A stretch of DNA of 64,000 nt from Bacillota bacterium. Its GTDB lineage: Bacteria > Bacillota_A > Clostridia > Christensenellales > Aristaeellaceae. The stretch is from NCBI GenBank assembly GCA_023421735.1, contig JAEZSP010000001.1, forward strand, positions 149,916 to 213,915, read 5' to 3'. This document shows positions 52,648 to 61,805 of this stretch, piece after piece (position 1 is the stretch's first letter; each line of letters begins with the position of its first letter). The notes beneath the pieces were generated by a model, which worked only from the letters and a program-made list of their open reading frames with translations, was not told where the DNA came from and ran no database searches. A program made the position numbers and the translations under genes.

Positions 52648-54083
52648 CCCTCCTGTGGCCGCGTCTCTCCCGCGAGCAGATATGATTTCCCGCCAAACTT
52701 GGTGATTTCAGTCATTGGGATGCCTGTCTCGCGCGAAATAATCTCCATCACGCGCGGCCCGCAGAATCCACCCTGACAGCGACCCATCCCCGCGCGCGTG
52801 CGCCGCTTGACACCGTCGACCGACCGCGCGCCGCGCCGGACCGCTTCGATGACTTCCGCCTCCGTGACCGTTTCACAACGGCAGATTACCCGTCCATAAA
52901 GCGGATTTTCAGCGATGGCGGCTTCCCGCTCGGTCTCCGACATATGCCGGAACACGCGAATATGTTTGCGCACCGGATTGTAGCTCATCTTTTCACGCGG
53001 CGAAAGGCCGGAGGCGCGCAAAAGGTGTTCCACCATTTCCGCAATGGCGGGCGCGCTGGTGAATCCCGGCGAACAGATGCCCGCGACGTGGATCATGCGG
53101 TAATCGGCCTCGGATGCACGGATGATGAAATCACCCGTCGAAGGCTGTGCGCGTATCCCCGCAAACGAAGTGATGACCTGCCGAAAATCCAGTCCCGGTG
53201 CCGTCTTATGTGCCAGGCGCTTCAGGCTCTCGATCCCCTCCGCAGTCACGCTCGAATCGTATTTATCACCTGTCTCAACGGCGGTCGGCCCTGCAAAGCA
53301 GTTTCCATCTACCGTGGGCGAGACGAGCACGCCTTTGCCGAGCTTTGTCGGCGTCTGAAAGAGTACCGTCCACGGCGAGTCCGCCGTGCGGTCGATGAGC
53401 ATGTATTCGCCCTTGCGCGGGCGGATGGAGAAGGAATCGTCCCCAATCATGCGCGAAACGTCATCCGCAAAGACGCCCGCCGCGTTCACCACGCGCTTTG
53501 CCAGAATCTGCTCGTCTTCCAGCGTGATCCTCAATCCATCCGCTTCGCGTGCGATGGCGGTCACGGCCTTCCCCAAAAGCCATTCCACGCCGTTTGTCCG
53601 CGCATTTTCCGCACAGGCCATCGTCATCTCATAAGGGCAGGTGATCGCGCCCGTTCCCGCATAAAGCGCGCTCACCGCGTCCCTGCTGAGCATCGGCTCG
53701 ATCTTGCGCGCCTCATCCCCCGTGATGATGCGCATGTCCGGCACGCCGTTTTTGAGTCCGCGCTCGTAGAGCGCTTCCACGGTCTTCGTCTCCTCATCCG
53801 AAAAGGCAACGACCATGGAGCCAAGTCGCCCGAGCGGAACGTCCAGTTCCTTGCACCAGCGATCGTACATGGCATTTCCCCTAACGTTCAATAGCGCCTC
53901 CAGCGAGCCCGGCGGACAATCATACCCCGCGTGTACAATGGCCGAATTTGCGCGCGAGGCACCCATGGCGACGTCGTCCGCGCTGTCGATCAGTGCGATG
54001 CGGATGTCGTTTCGCGCAATCTGCCTTGCGATGGCCGCGCCCGTGATGCCCGCGCCGATGATCGCCACGTCATATTCACGCAT
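52644..54083 (-). CDS. glpA: Glycerol-3-phosphate dehydrogenase, GlpA-like FAD protein with BFD-type [2Fe-2S] domain
   Basis: Oxidises glycerol-3-phosphate to dihydroxyacetone phosphate. The 479-residue protein has an N-terminal DAO flavin domain (GAGITGAAIAR near residue 9, GASRANSAIVHAGYD near 43) and a C-terminal BFD-like domain with CRCETVTEAEV and GMGRCQGGFCGPRV (about 395-455) that should hold an iron-sulfur cluster. ATG 54083 follows GGAGGGG. Its leader carries the terminator-antiterminator region at 54117-54163, a possible GlpP target. Confidence 0.88.
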   Translation of the reverse strand: MREYDVAIIGAGITGAAIARQIARNDIRIALIDSADDVAMGASRANSAIVHAGYDCPPGSLEALLNVRGNAMYDRWCKELDVPLGRLGSMVVAFSDEETKTVEALYERGLKNGVPDMRIITGDEARKIEPMLSRDAVSALYAGTGAITCPYEMTMACAENARTNGVEWLLGKAVTAIAREADGLRITLEDEQILAKRVVNAAGVFADDVSRMIGDDSFSIRPRKGEYMLIDRTADSPWTVLFQTPTKLGKGVLVSPTVDGNCFAGPTAVETGDKYDSSVTAEGIESLKRLAHKTAPGLDFRQVITSFAGIRAQPSTGDFIIRASEADYRMIHVAGICSPGFTSAPAIAEMVEHLLRASGLSPREKMSYNPVRKHIRVFRHMSETEREAAIAENPLYGRVICRCETVTEAEVIEAVRRGARSVDGVKRRTRAGMGRCQGGFCGPRVMEIISRETGIPMTEITKFGGKSYLLAGETRPQEG

Positions 54084-54113
54084 GCGTCTCTCTCCCCTCC
54101 GTAAAGTCCATAG

Positions 54114-54163
54114 AAAAAGCCATGACGAAAAACCCCGCACAAACGGGATCATCGTCATGGCTT
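54114..54163 (-). terminator. Leader terminator of the glp operon, likely GlpP-controlled
   Basis: On the minus strand AAGCCATGACGA (54152-54163) pairs perfectly with TCGTCATGGCTT (54117-54128), with an inner CCCG/CGGG stem, and ends in a T run. It lies between the promoter and glpA. Such a terminator before glpA implies regulated read-through, and a GlpP protein is encoded at 14852-15418. A GA-rich stretch precedes the hairpin on the leader. Confidence 0.75.
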
Positions 54164-54190
54164 CTCTTTCTCTCTGCCAGTCCTTGTTAT

Positions 54191-54219
54191 ATTATATGTC
54201 AAAAGCGCCAATTTGTCAA
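54191..54219 (-). promoter_or_regulatory. Perfect consensus sigma-A promoter of the glp operon
   Basis: On the minus strand TTGACA (54214-54219) and TATAAT (54191-54196) have a 17-base spacer. The transcript would start near 54184, about 100 bases before glpA. Confidence 0.85.
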
Positions 54220-54226
54220 TCACCGT

Positions 54227-54255
54227 TTGACTCCGGCGGGCAACTATGCTATAAT
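54227..54255 (+). promoter_or_regulatory. Sigma-A-type promoter of the FAD dehydrogenase gene
   Basis: TTGACT (54227-54232) and TATAAT (54250-54255) are 17 bases apart. Its -35 is only 7 bases from that of the glp promoter on the other strand. Confidence 0.8.
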
Positions 54256-54288
54256 TTCGTTTTGGTCGGACAACAGGAGGTTATGAAT

Positions 54289-55695
54289 ATGAAGCATTAC
54301 GACGTCATTATCGTAGGCGCCGGACCGGCGGGCATTTTCACCGCGCTCGAATACACGGAAAAGATGCCCGGCGCGCAGGTGCTTTTGATAGATTCGGGCC
54401 TGCACATCGACAGGCGCAAGTGCCCCGCGCGGGATCTGCACAGGTGCGTGGGCTGCGATCCATGCAACATCATGAGCGGCTGGTCGGGCGCGGGCGCGTT
54501 TTCGGACGGCAAGCTGTCGCTTTCGGAAGATGTGGGCGGCAACATCGTCGACTACATGACGCGGCAGGAGGCGCGCGAGCTGATCGGCTACGCGGATTCC
54601 ATCTATCTGAAGCATGGTGCGCCGACGCTCGTCCACGGTCTGAACGACCCGAAGGTCGAAGAGATCGGCTACGAGTGTTCGCGCCACAACATCAGGCTCG
54701 TGCAGTGTCCGGTGCGCCATTTGGGCACGGAAAATGCATTTACGGTTCTGCGTGACATGTATGTGACGCTCGCCGCGCGCCCCGGATTTGAATTCCGCGA
54801 AAAGACGACCGCCGAAGGCCTGCTCGTCGAGGACGGCAAGGTTGCGGGCGTCTACATGCGCACGTCGGGCGAAGCACAGATTCTCGAGCGCGCAAAGTAT
54901 GTGGTTGCCGCGCCGGGACGCGGCGGCGCATCGTGGCTTTCTCAAATGGCGAAGGAAAATCACATACAGACATTTAACAATGAGGTTGACATCGGCGTGC
55001 GCGTCGAGGTGCCCAATTCCGTCATGGACGGTTTGACGGAACACCTTTACGAGGCAAAGATGATTTACTATTCGGACACCTTCGAAAACAAGGTGCGTAC
55101 ATTCTGCATGAACCCCGGCGGACTGGTGAGCGAGGAACACTACGAGGGCGGACTCGCGGTCGTCAACGGGCACAGCTACGCGGACAAACAGCTCCGGACG
55201 CAGAACACCAACTTTGCGCTCCTTGTTTCGACGCGCTTTACCGAACCGTTTAATCAGCCCATCGAGTATGGCCGCTACATCGCGCAGCTTGGAAACATGC
55301 TGACCGGCGGCGGCGTGATGGTCCAGCGGCTGGGCGACCTCAAGGCGGGACGCCGGACGGATCTTTCGCGGCTCAAAAAGTCAACGACCATTCCGACGCT
55401 CGAAACCGCGGTGCCGGGCGACCTGTCGTTTGTGCTGCCCCACAGGCATTTGACGAGCATCATCGAATCGATCCGCGCCTTTGACAAGGTCGCGCCCGGC
55501 CTCGATTCCATGAATACGCTCCTGTACGGCGTGGAAGTGAAGTTCTACTCATCCAAGGTAAAGGTGAGTCCGAAATTTGAAACGGCGTTGCCCGGCTTCT
55601 ATGCCATTGGCGACGGCGCGGGCGTGACGCGCGGACTCATGCAGGCATCGGTCACAGGCGTCGTTGTCGCGCGCGATATTCTGGGGCGACTGTAG
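54289..55695 (+). CDS. NAD(P)/FAD-dependent dehydrogenase (COG2509-like)
   Basis: The 468-residue flavoprotein has the N-terminal FAD motif GAGPAGIFTALE near residue 11, a Cys-rich CVGCDPCNIMSGWSGAG that is typical of this uncharacterised dehydrogenase group, and the C-terminal GDGAGVTRGLMQA. The substrate is not known. ATG 54289 is preferred because AGGAGG is 8 bases upstream; ATG 54283 is in frame but only two bases from that site. It diverges from the glp operon. Confidence 0.85.
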   Translation: MKHYDVIIVGAGPAGIFTALEYTEKMPGAQVLLIDSGLHIDRRKCPARDLHRCVGCDPCNIMSGWSGAGAFSDGKLSLSEDVGGNIVDYMTRQEARELIGYADSIYLKHGAPTLVHGLNDPKVEEIGYECSRHNIRLVQCPVRHLGTENAFTVLRDMYVTLAARPGFEFREKTTAEGLLVEDGKVAGVYMRTSGEAQILERAKYVVAAPGRGGASWLSQMAKENHIQTFNNEVDIGVRVEVPNSVMDGLTEHLYEAKMIYYSDTFENKVRTFCMNPGGLVSEEHYEGGLAVVNGHSYADKQLRTQNTNFALLVSTRFTEPFNQPIEYGRYIAQLGNMLTGGGVMVQRLGDLKAGRRTDLSRLKKSTTIPTLETAVPGDLSFVLPHRHLTSIIESIRAFDKVAPGLDSMNTLLYGVEVKFYSSKVKVSPKFETALPGFYAIGDGAGVTRGLMQASVTGVVVARDILGRL

Positions 55696-55755
55696 TTTCA
55701 AACGCCACCCTTTCGGGTATTATATAGTCAGAAGGACTGACAGGAGGTGTGGTAC

Positions 55756-55911
55756 ATGGAAAAGAATCCAAAACAGAAACCAAATGACTTTAAGGGGCCA
55801 CGCCCCGAAGAGGAAATTTCCTTTGACGAGGCCGTCTGTTCACCCGAATTCAAGGAAGGGTGCAAGGAACCCACAGACGAAGTGATCGACAAGGAAAAAA
55901 GTAAAAAATAG
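55756..55911 (+). CDS. Small charged protein of unknown function
   Basis: A 51-residue protein rich in Lys, Glu, Asp and Pro, with two Cys (AVCSPEF and EGCKEP). It has an excellent ribosome-binding site AGGAGGTG at 55742-55749, a small hairpin GTCAG-AAGGA-CTGAC just before it, and its own terminator at 55936-55973, so it is very likely translated. No domain is recognised. It is probably disordered. Confidence 0.7.
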   Translation: MEKNPKQKPNDFKGPRPEEEISFDEAVCSPEFKEGCKEPTDEVIDKEKSKK

Positions 55912-55935
55912 TTGAATTCCTTCCTCCACATATGA

Positions 55936-55973
55936 CCGTCCACGCGCAGGATCAGCACGTGGACGGTTTTTTT
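55936..55973 (+). terminator. Intrinsic terminator after the 51-residue protein
   Basis: CCGTCCACG (55936-55944) pairs with CGTGGACGG (55958-55966) and seven T follow. Confidence 0.9.
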
Positions 55974-55992
55974 GTCGGGCAAGCCCCGGATT

Positions 55993-56021
55993 AAAAAAGC
56001 CTCCCCGTCACAGGGGGAGGC
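55993..56021 (-). terminator. Intrinsic terminator of the SLH-domain gene
   Basis: On the minus strand GCCTCCCC pairs with GGGGAGGC over a 7-base loop and six T follow, 14 bases after the stop codon. Confidence 0.9.
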
Positions 56022-56034
56022 CGCCGTTCACATG

Positions 56035-58215
56035 TCAGAATGAACGATTGAGGAAGTTGTAGAAAATCTGCGCGCCGTCCGCACGGGTCAATTCCGCGGA
56101 CGCGTTGATGTAGTTGTCGCCATCAGGCGCGATCAATCCCATGCCGTAGGCGATCGCCACGCGACCGTAATCCGCCGTCTGAATATCGGCATCGTCCGCA
56201 AAGCCGCAAGAGTAGATCCCCTGAAAATCGGCGACGCCGCCCAGGCCGTACATCTCAACGATCAAGCCGGCGAACTGAAGCTTCGTCACAGGCGCTTCCG
56301 GTGCGCTCGCCGAAAAGTCACGGGCGCCCAACTGCATCGCGCTGGAACAAAGTTCCGGATACGCCATCTCCTCGACGCCGGCGTAGCCGCCTGCCTGCAC
56401 AATTATCGTGAGCATATCGCGCGTGGTGAAGGCCTCGTCGGGCTTAAATGCGCCGCCCGCGAACCCGATGCCGTACTGCGCAAGCGCCTCAACGGCGGCC
56501 TTTGCCGGACTGTCCGCGATGTCGGAATACCCGTACGTATTGCCGGTTGCCGCATAGCCGTAGCGCAGAATCGTTCCGGTCGTGGCGTCCACGCCGTAGA
56601 CGTCATAGTTATCCGCGTAACGCCAAGCCAGCAGCCGTTCATAGGAATTGTTGTAGCCATAGGTGTTGTCAGCCTGAGGCGTGGAGACGAGTGCTAACTC
56701 GAAGGGGAATTCCGCCGTGTACGTCTCATAAGCCGCGTCAGCACTTACAAGCGTGCCTGCGTCCGGTTCTTCAAACTCCTGCCCCGCATCCCAGTACTGA
56801 TAGAAGCTGTCAATCGTCCCGTCTTCCGCATTCACGTTGACGCTCATATAATTGCCGTCAAACATGTAGCCGTTGTGCATCCGCACGTAGTAGTAGTTTG
56901 CTGTGGGCGAGTAGTAATACGGGCTCGCAAAGCTGTTCTGCGTGGAAAGCTGGATCTGGCTGAACAGATCGGGAAAGTACTTCTCCAGGAAGGAATCGCT
57001 GACCGAGCGATATTTGTCCGTATCGATATTGGCATTGTACGCGCCGTAGATGTAGGGATGCGAGGTATAGAACGAGTCGAGCGCACCGGTCGCGGCGACA
57101 AGCGTCACGCTCTTGGTGTCATAATAGCCCGTTCCCTTCGCGATCGCTGCGATGGCGTCCGTGCCCATGCCGTAGCGGCTCGCCAGTTCCGCGTCGGGAA
57201 TCTTACGGGAATAAGTGAGGCTGCCGAGCAGGCCGTTGTTCCCATTATAATAATTCGCAGAGGTCAAAATATAGTCTTCCGTCAGGCCGAACTCAGTAAA
57301 CGCGCGCGCGGCTGCATCCAGTTCCGCGGCGGACAGCGCATCCTGATAGACGCTGATGCCCTTCAATTCCGCGTCGGTAAGGCTCTTCGGCGCCGCGATC
57401 GCGCCGTCGCCATAGCCTGCAGCCATGTCGTTCATGCCACCGTCGCCTTCGGCACCCGCATAGTTGCCTTCGATATTCACAAGCGTACCGTCCGCCGCGC
57501 GCACGACATAGGTTCCGTTGTACTGGCGGATATAGCACAGCTTCGCCATGTCGCCGTTATTGACGACATAATACTGAAGTACGAGCGCGTTCTTCTCCCG
57601 CAAAAGCGCCTGTGCATCTTCCTTGGTGATGTTCACCTGGGGATCAAAATCCGTGTTCACAAACTGCATGTAGCTGTCCGAGCGGTAATAGCTCGTGACA
57701 TCCATATTATTCAGATCAACCGTTACGTTGAGGGTGATGTCGGTGGGATAATCTCCCATCACGAGCCTGCCGGACACATAGGCGCTCGTGGTATTGTCGT
57801 TTTCGAGGCTCTCGGTCACGTCGTCGAGCGTCCAACTCTTGCCATTGCCGATCACGCGCCCCAGGAAGGCCTCCGCCGCTTCGCGCACCGATGCCGTTGC
57901 GGAAGTCGGAAAGCGCGGGACGTAATCGTAGTTGTAATCATAGTTGTCGCTGCCATTGTATTTGGAATAGCTCAGAATTTCTCCGTCCGACGTACAGGTC
58001 ACATAAATGGACGTATTCCCGCCCGTCCAAGTGAAGTTCCAGTTGCCGTCATAGGAATCGGATGTGAAATCGGTAAAATCGTCTGATATGTCAAGCGCCT
58101 GCTTGACGCGCAGGGTGATGTCCTCCAAATTCGAACCTGCTTGTTCTCCCATCGCGGGCACAGCCATTGCCATGAACATCGCGATCGCGCAAATAAGCGC
58201 AAGTGCCTTTTTCAT
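56035..58215 (-). CDS. Secreted SLH-domain protein with YcdB/YcdC-type repeats
   Basis: The 726-residue protein has a signal peptide ending near AMG-EQ (residue 23), repeated YcdB/YcdC/PepSY-like modules (about 30-560) with many Tyr and Asn residues, and C-terminal S-layer-homology modules (about 565-726). SLH modules attach proteins to pyruvylated cell-wall polymers, so it is exported and held on the wall. Its task may be protease regulation or surface binding. The start follows GGGAGGGAAGAAC. It stands alone between terminators. Confidence 0.85.
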   Translation of the reverse strand: MKKALALICAIAMFMAMAVPAMGEQAGSNLEDITLRVKQALDISDDFTDFTSDSYDGNWNFTWTGGNTSIYVTCTSDGEILSYSKYNGSDNYDYNYDYVPRFPTSATASVREAAEAFLGRVIGNGKSWTLDDVTESLENDNTTSAYVSGRLVMGDYPTDITLNVTVDLNNMDVTSYYRSDSYMQFVNTDFDPQVNITKEDAQALLREKNALVLQYYVVNNGDMAKLCYIRQYNGTYVVRAADGTLVNIEGNYAGAEGDGGMNDMAAGYGDGAIAAPKSLTDAELKGISVYQDALSAAELDAAARAFTEFGLTEDYILTSANYYNGNNGLLGSLTYSRKIPDAELASRYGMGTDAIAAIAKGTGYYDTKSVTLVAATGALDSFYTSHPYIYGAYNANIDTDKYRSVSDSFLEKYFPDLFSQIQLSTQNSFASPYYYSPTANYYYVRMHNGYMFDGNYMSVNVNAEDGTIDSFYQYWDAGQEFEEPDAGTLVSADAAYETYTAEFPFELALVSTPQADNTYGYNNSYERLLAWRYADNYDVYGVDATTGTILRYGYAATGNTYGYSDIADSPAKAAVEALAQYGIGFAGGAFKPDEAFTTRDMLTIIVQAGGYAGVEEMAYPELCSSAMQLGARDFSASAPEAPVTKLQFAGLIVEMYGLGGVADFQGIYSCGFADDADIQTADYGRVAIAYGMGLIAPDGDNYINASAELTRADGAQIFYNFLNRSF

Positions 58216-58299
58216 GTTCTTCCCTCCCTCGGATCAATGTACAATTTGGACGTGCCCGCATTGGAAAAGTTCCAGCGATTTCCGAATGGTTCCGCCGCG

Positions 58300-58328
58300 T
58301 TGACAACGAGAAACACATCCTATATAAT
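58300..58328 (+). promoter_or_regulatory. Perfect consensus sigma-A promoter of the nucleotidyltransferase operon
   Basis: TTGACA (58300-58305) and TATAAT (58323-58328) with a 17-base spacer; the gene starts 17 bases after the -10. Confidence 0.85.
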
Positions 58329-58345
58329 ACGGCAGAGGTGATGTG

Positions 58346-59437
58346 ATGAACGAGGCAGAGAGGCGCGCGCTTCTCGAAAAAAATAAAAAGCTCATCGACA
58401 TGGTAATCGAACGGGCAAAGCGCGATTATCCGGACGAAGTCGCGTTGATTGGACTTACGGGCTCGTTTTTGACCGGCGATTACCACGCGCACAGCGATCT
58501 CGACCTTATCATCGTGACAAACAGCGATCGCCCCTGGGGCATGGCGCGTACATTTTTGCTGGGCGAGGTCGGTTACGACATTTACATGACGCCCTGGTCG
58601 CCGCGCATCGAGGCCGAATCGCGGCTCGAAAGCCCCATGGTTGCGCTGCTTCTGGATATGAAGGTGCTGTACTGTGCCAAGCCGGAATATCTCGAACGGC
58701 TCGAACGCAATCAGGCGCGTGCGCGGGAAGAGCTGAATCAACCCATCGGGCCCGCCTGCCTGATGCGTGCACGCAAATGGATCGATGACATGAAACGCGA
58801 CTACGCAACCGCCTGTATCGAGGAAGAAATTGGCCCGGTTCGTTATGGCGCGGGCGGCGTCCTGTACGGCGCGATCAACGCGCTCACGCAGCTCAACAAT
58901 ACATATCTGCGCTATGGCATCCGACGCCATCGGGAAACCGTCGCCGCGTACGAACATCTGCCGGATGGTTTTCTCAAGGATCACGATGCGCTGATCGCTG
59001 CTCTGACTGTCCCGGAACTGCGCGCAGCCTCACTGCGCCTTCTCAAGGGTGTGGAGGCGTTATGGCGCGTCATGGATGCGGAATTAGGCGTTCACCCGGC
59101 ACCCACATACGATAATCTCGCCGGAACATATGAAGAGCTTTGGAGCAACTGCCGCAATAAGGTGATCGACGCCGCGCTGCAAAACGATCCGGCCTACCTG
59201 TTCCACGCAGCCCTGAGCGCGCAGAGCTTTTTGGACGCGATGCACGAAGAGGCATGCGGCACACCCAAATTCGACCTGATGGCGCACTTTGACGCGGGCA
59301 ATCTCACCGCATTTCGGGATGCGTTTCTCGCCGCGATGGACGATTACGCGGCGGAATACGAGAAAGTCGGTCGCGCCATAGCGCGTTATGACACATTTGA
59401 GGAACTGTATAAAACCTATATGAAGGAGAGCACATGA
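58346..59437 (+). CDS. Nucleotidyltransferase-domain protein (aminoglycoside adenylyltransferase-like)
   Basis: The 363-residue protein has the polymerase-beta-type motif GSFLTGDYHAHSDLDLIIV near residues 40-58, with Gly-Ser and the Asp-x-Asp pair needed to bind metal and nucleotide, and a helical C-terminal region. It may modify a small molecule or a protein; a resistance role is not supported by anything specific. ATG 58346 is used; GTG 58343 is in frame. It overlaps the nucleoside hydrolase gene by 4 bases. Confidence 0.75.
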   Translation: MNEAERRALLEKNKKLIDMVIERAKRDYPDEVALIGLTGSFLTGDYHAHSDLDLIIVTNSDRPWGMARTFLLGEVGYDIYMTPWSPRIEAESRLESPMVALLLDMKVLYCAKPEYLERLERNQARAREELNQPIGPACLMRARKWIDDMKRDYATACIEEEIGPVRYGAGGVLYGAINALTQLNNTYLRYGIRRHRETVAAYEHLPDGFLKDHDALIAALTVPELRAASLRLLKGVEALWRVMDAELGVHPAPTYDNLAGTYEELWSNCRNKVIDAALQNDPAYLFHAALSAQSFLDAMHEEACGTPKFDLMAHFDAGNLTAFRDAFLAAMDDYAAEYEKVGRAIARYDTFEELYKTYMKEST

Positions 59438-60351
59438 ACGACATTGAGATGATCCGGAAATTGGAACGCCCCGAAGGAACGGTACGCATGGTGCTTGACA
59501 CGGACACATACAACGAGATCGACGACCAGTTCGCCATCGCCTATGCCCTCAAATCGCCCGACCGCATCGCGCTCGAAGCCATCTATGCCGCCCCGTTTTT
59601 CAACAGCAAGTCGGTTGGCCCCGAAGACGGCATGGAGAAAAGCTATAGCGAGATTCTGAAGCTTCTGCGCCTCGCGGGACGTGAGGACATGATCGCGCGG
59701 GTCTATAAGGGCTCCCGCAGCTATCTTGAGACGGAGAAAAAGCCCGTCCCCTCCCCTACCGCAAACGACCTGGTAACCCGCGCCCGCGCCTGCTCGCTGG
59801 ACGATCCGCTCTACATCGTCGCCATCGGCGCAATCACGAACATCGCATCGGCGCTCATCCTAGCGCCTGACATTGCGGAGCGCATCGTCGTCGTATGGCT
59901 CGGCGGGCACGCGCTCCATTGGCCCGACACGCACGAATTCAACATGTTTCAGGACGTCGCCGCCGCGCGCGTGGTGTTCGATTCCGGCGCGCCCCTGGTT
60001 CAGCTTCCGGCTCTGGGCGTGGTCGATCATTGCGCCGCGACAAAGCCGGAACTGGAATACTGGCTCGTCGGCAAAAACCCGCTTGCCACCTATCTCGCGG
60101 AAAACACCATTGCGGAGGCGGAGTCCTATGCCAAGGGTCGCCCGTGGAGCCGTGTGATCTGGGATGTGGCGGCCATCGGTTGGGTGCTCGATCAGGCTGG
60201 CACGATGATGCAGGATCGGTTGGAGCGTCGGCCGATTCCCGAATACGACGATCATTACGGCTTCGACCCGGGTCGCCCATTCATGAAATACGTCTGGGCG
60301 ATCGACCGCGACGCACTGTTCGCGGATATGTTCCAAAGACTCGCAAAGTGA
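59434..60351 (+). CDS. Nucleoside hydrolase (inosine/uridine-preferring family)
   Basis: Cleaves the N-glycosidic bond of a ribonucleoside or related compound. The 305-residue protein has the calcium-binding DTDTYNEIDDQFA near residues 22-34 (family DTDxxxDDxxA), AIGAITNIASAL and a late metal Asp in VIWDVAAIGW. The slightly altered first motif, NE for GD or GC, places it in the divergent branch. It is the second gene of the operon with the nucleotidyltransferase. Confidence 0.87.
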   Translation: MNDIEMIRKLERPEGTVRMVLDTDTYNEIDDQFAIAYALKSPDRIALEAIYAAPFFNSKSVGPEDGMEKSYSEILKLLRLAGREDMIARVYKGSRSYLETEKKPVPSPTANDLVTRARACSLDDPLYIVAIGAITNIASALILAPDIAERIVVVWLGGHALHWPDTHEFNMFQDVAAARVVFDSGAPLVQLPALGVVDHCAATKPELEYWLVGKNPLATYLAENTIAEAESYAKGRPWSRVIWDVAAIGWVLDQAGTMMQDRLERRPIPEYDDHYGFDPGRPFMKYVWAIDRDALFADMFQRLAK

Positions 60352-60479
60352 ACATGCGCTCGTCGTCCGTTTCATGATGCATCGGCGTTGTGCGACTGCA
60401 TAGATCATTGGGATAGCCGTTTTCGCCACGCACATTGACGCCCGATCAGTCGGTTCCTGAACGCAGCGACATAAAGAGA

Positions 60480-60499
60480 GCCCGGGCAAAAGCCCGGGC
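60480..60499 (-). terminator. Hairpin terminator after the sugar-transport ATPase gene
   Basis: GCCCGGGC (60480-60487) and GCCCGGGC (60492-60499) form a perfect 8-base stem over four bases. On the minus strand TCTCTTTAT follows. It can serve both converging transcripts. Confidence 0.7.
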
Positions 60500-60521
60500 G
60501 TCCTTTATCATATCGCAGTCT

Positions 60522-61640
60522 TTATGAGAGAATGGTTTCTTCGGTCTCGATGTCAAACATGTGAATGCGATTCGTCTCCATGCCGATCATGGCGCTGTCG
60601 CCCGTGCGCGTATGCGTATGCGGATCGACGCGCGCGATCAGTCCTCCGGACGTCCCGAGTGCATTGAAGTACAGGTTCGTTTCGGAACCCATGAGCTCGG
60701 TCATCTCGATATTCGTCTTGAATACCGAGCCGGGGTTCGCCTCCAGGAAGTCCGCCTCGTCGTGCAGGTTCTCGGGGCGGATGCCGAGGGAGATCTTCTT
60801 GCCGATGTAGCGATCGGACTTGAAGCGGCGAACGATGGCATCCGGCACGCGGATGGAACTTTCACCGAATTCCGCAAACATCTTGCCTTCGCGCGGCACG
60901 AGCGTCGCTTCGATGATGTTCATTTGCGGCGTGCCGATGAATGTGGCGACGAATTTATTGCTCGGATGGTCAAACAAATTCTGCGGGGTGTCAACCTGCT
61001 GAATGAGTCCGTCTTTCATGACCACGATGCGCGTGCCCATCGTCATGGCTTCAATCTGATCGTGGGTGACGTAGATGAAGGTTGTCTGCAAATTTTTATG
61101 AAGCTTCGTAATTTCCGCGCGCATCTGCACGCGCAGCTTGGCATCGAGGTTCGAGAGGGGCTCGTCCATCAAAAAGACCTTCGGTTCGCGCACAATCGCG
61201 CGCCCGAGCGCCACGCGCTGGCGTTGTCCGCCGGAAAGCGCGCTGGGCTTTCTGTCGAGCAGATCCTCGATGCTCAGGATGACCGCAGCTTCGTGCACGC
61301 GCTTATCGATCTCCGCCTTGGGCAGATTGCGCAGCTTCAGGCCGAACGCCATGTTTTTGTATACGGTCATGTGCGGGTAAAGTGCGTAGCTTTGGAACAC
61401 CATCGCGATATCGCGATTCTTCGGGGGCGTGTTGTTGACGAGTTTCCCGTCGATATAAAGCTCCCCGCTTGTAATATCCTCAAGGCCTGCAACCATGCGG
61501 AGCGTTGTGGATTTTCCGCAGCCGGACGGCCCGACCAGAACGATAAATTCCTTATCCTCAATTTCGAGATTGAAGTCCTTCACCGCCGTCACGTCTCCCG
61601 GGTATACCTTATATATATTCTTAAGTGATAGATTTGCCAT
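60522..61640 (-). CDS. msmX: Sugar ABC transporter ATP-binding protein (MsmX/UgpC type)
   Basis: ATPase that serves carbohydrate importers, often shared by many. The 372-residue protein has Walker [10 protein letters not shown] near 37-45, signature LSGGQRQR, Walker [12 protein letters not shown], His in [13 protein letters not shown], and the C-terminal TOBE region. No permease or binding protein is adjacent, which is typical of MsmX, the orphan ATPase for several sugar transporters. Its promoter is at 61683-61711 and a terminator at 60480-60499. Confidence 0.93.
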   Translation of the reverse strand: MANLSLKNIYKVYPGDVTAVKDFNLEIEDKEFIVLVGPSGCGKSTTLRMVAGLEDITSGELYIDGKLVNNTPPKNRDIAMVFQSYALYPHMTVYKNMAFGLKLRNLPKAEIDKRVHEAAVILSIEDLLDRKPSALSGGQRQRVALGRAIVREPKVFLMDEPLSNLDAKLRVQMRAEITKLHKNLQTTFIYVTHDQIEAMTMGTRIVVMKDGLIQQVDTPQNLFDHPSNKFVATFIGTPQMNIIEATLVPREGKMFAEFGESSIRVPDAIVRRFKSDRYIGKKISLGIRPENLHDEADFLEANPGSVFKTNIEMTELMGSETNLYFNALGTSGGLIARVDPHTHTRTGDSAMIGMETNRIHMFDIETEETILS

Positions 61641-61682
61641 TTATGTCCCCTCCAAATGTACTTCTACAACCTGATCTTCTTA

Positions 61683-61711
61683 AGTTTAGCAAAATCCTAG
61701 AGAAAAATCAA
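61683..61711 (-). promoter_or_regulatory. Sigma-A-type promoter of msmX
   Basis: On the minus strand TTGATT (61706-61711) and TAAACT (61683-61688) are 17 bases apart, giving a leader of about 36 bases. Confidence 0.55.
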
Positions 61712-61770
61712 CTATTATGGATGCAATTCTCACAACATTTCTTTTTAACACGCAAATGAAAAATTAAGTA

Positions 61771-61799
61771 TTGCCAAATTGCCGCCTGCGTGGTATAAT
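61771..61799 (+). promoter_or_regulatory. Sigma-A-type promoter of the structured leader and tRNA-Ala
   Basis: TTGCCA (61771-61776) and TATAAT (61794-61799) are 17 bases apart, with start near 61806. Confidence 0.75.
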
Positions 61800-61805
61800 A
61801 ACTTT

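Noticed and set aside
54084..54158. N-terminal extension of the glpA-like protein to ATG 54158
   Set aside because: The extension would run through the leader terminator and lacks a binding site; ATG 54083 has one and starts at the usual family position.
56875..58086. Open frame of 403 codons on the plus strand
   Set aside because: Antisense to the SLH-domain gene, with no ribosome-binding site or recognisable domain.
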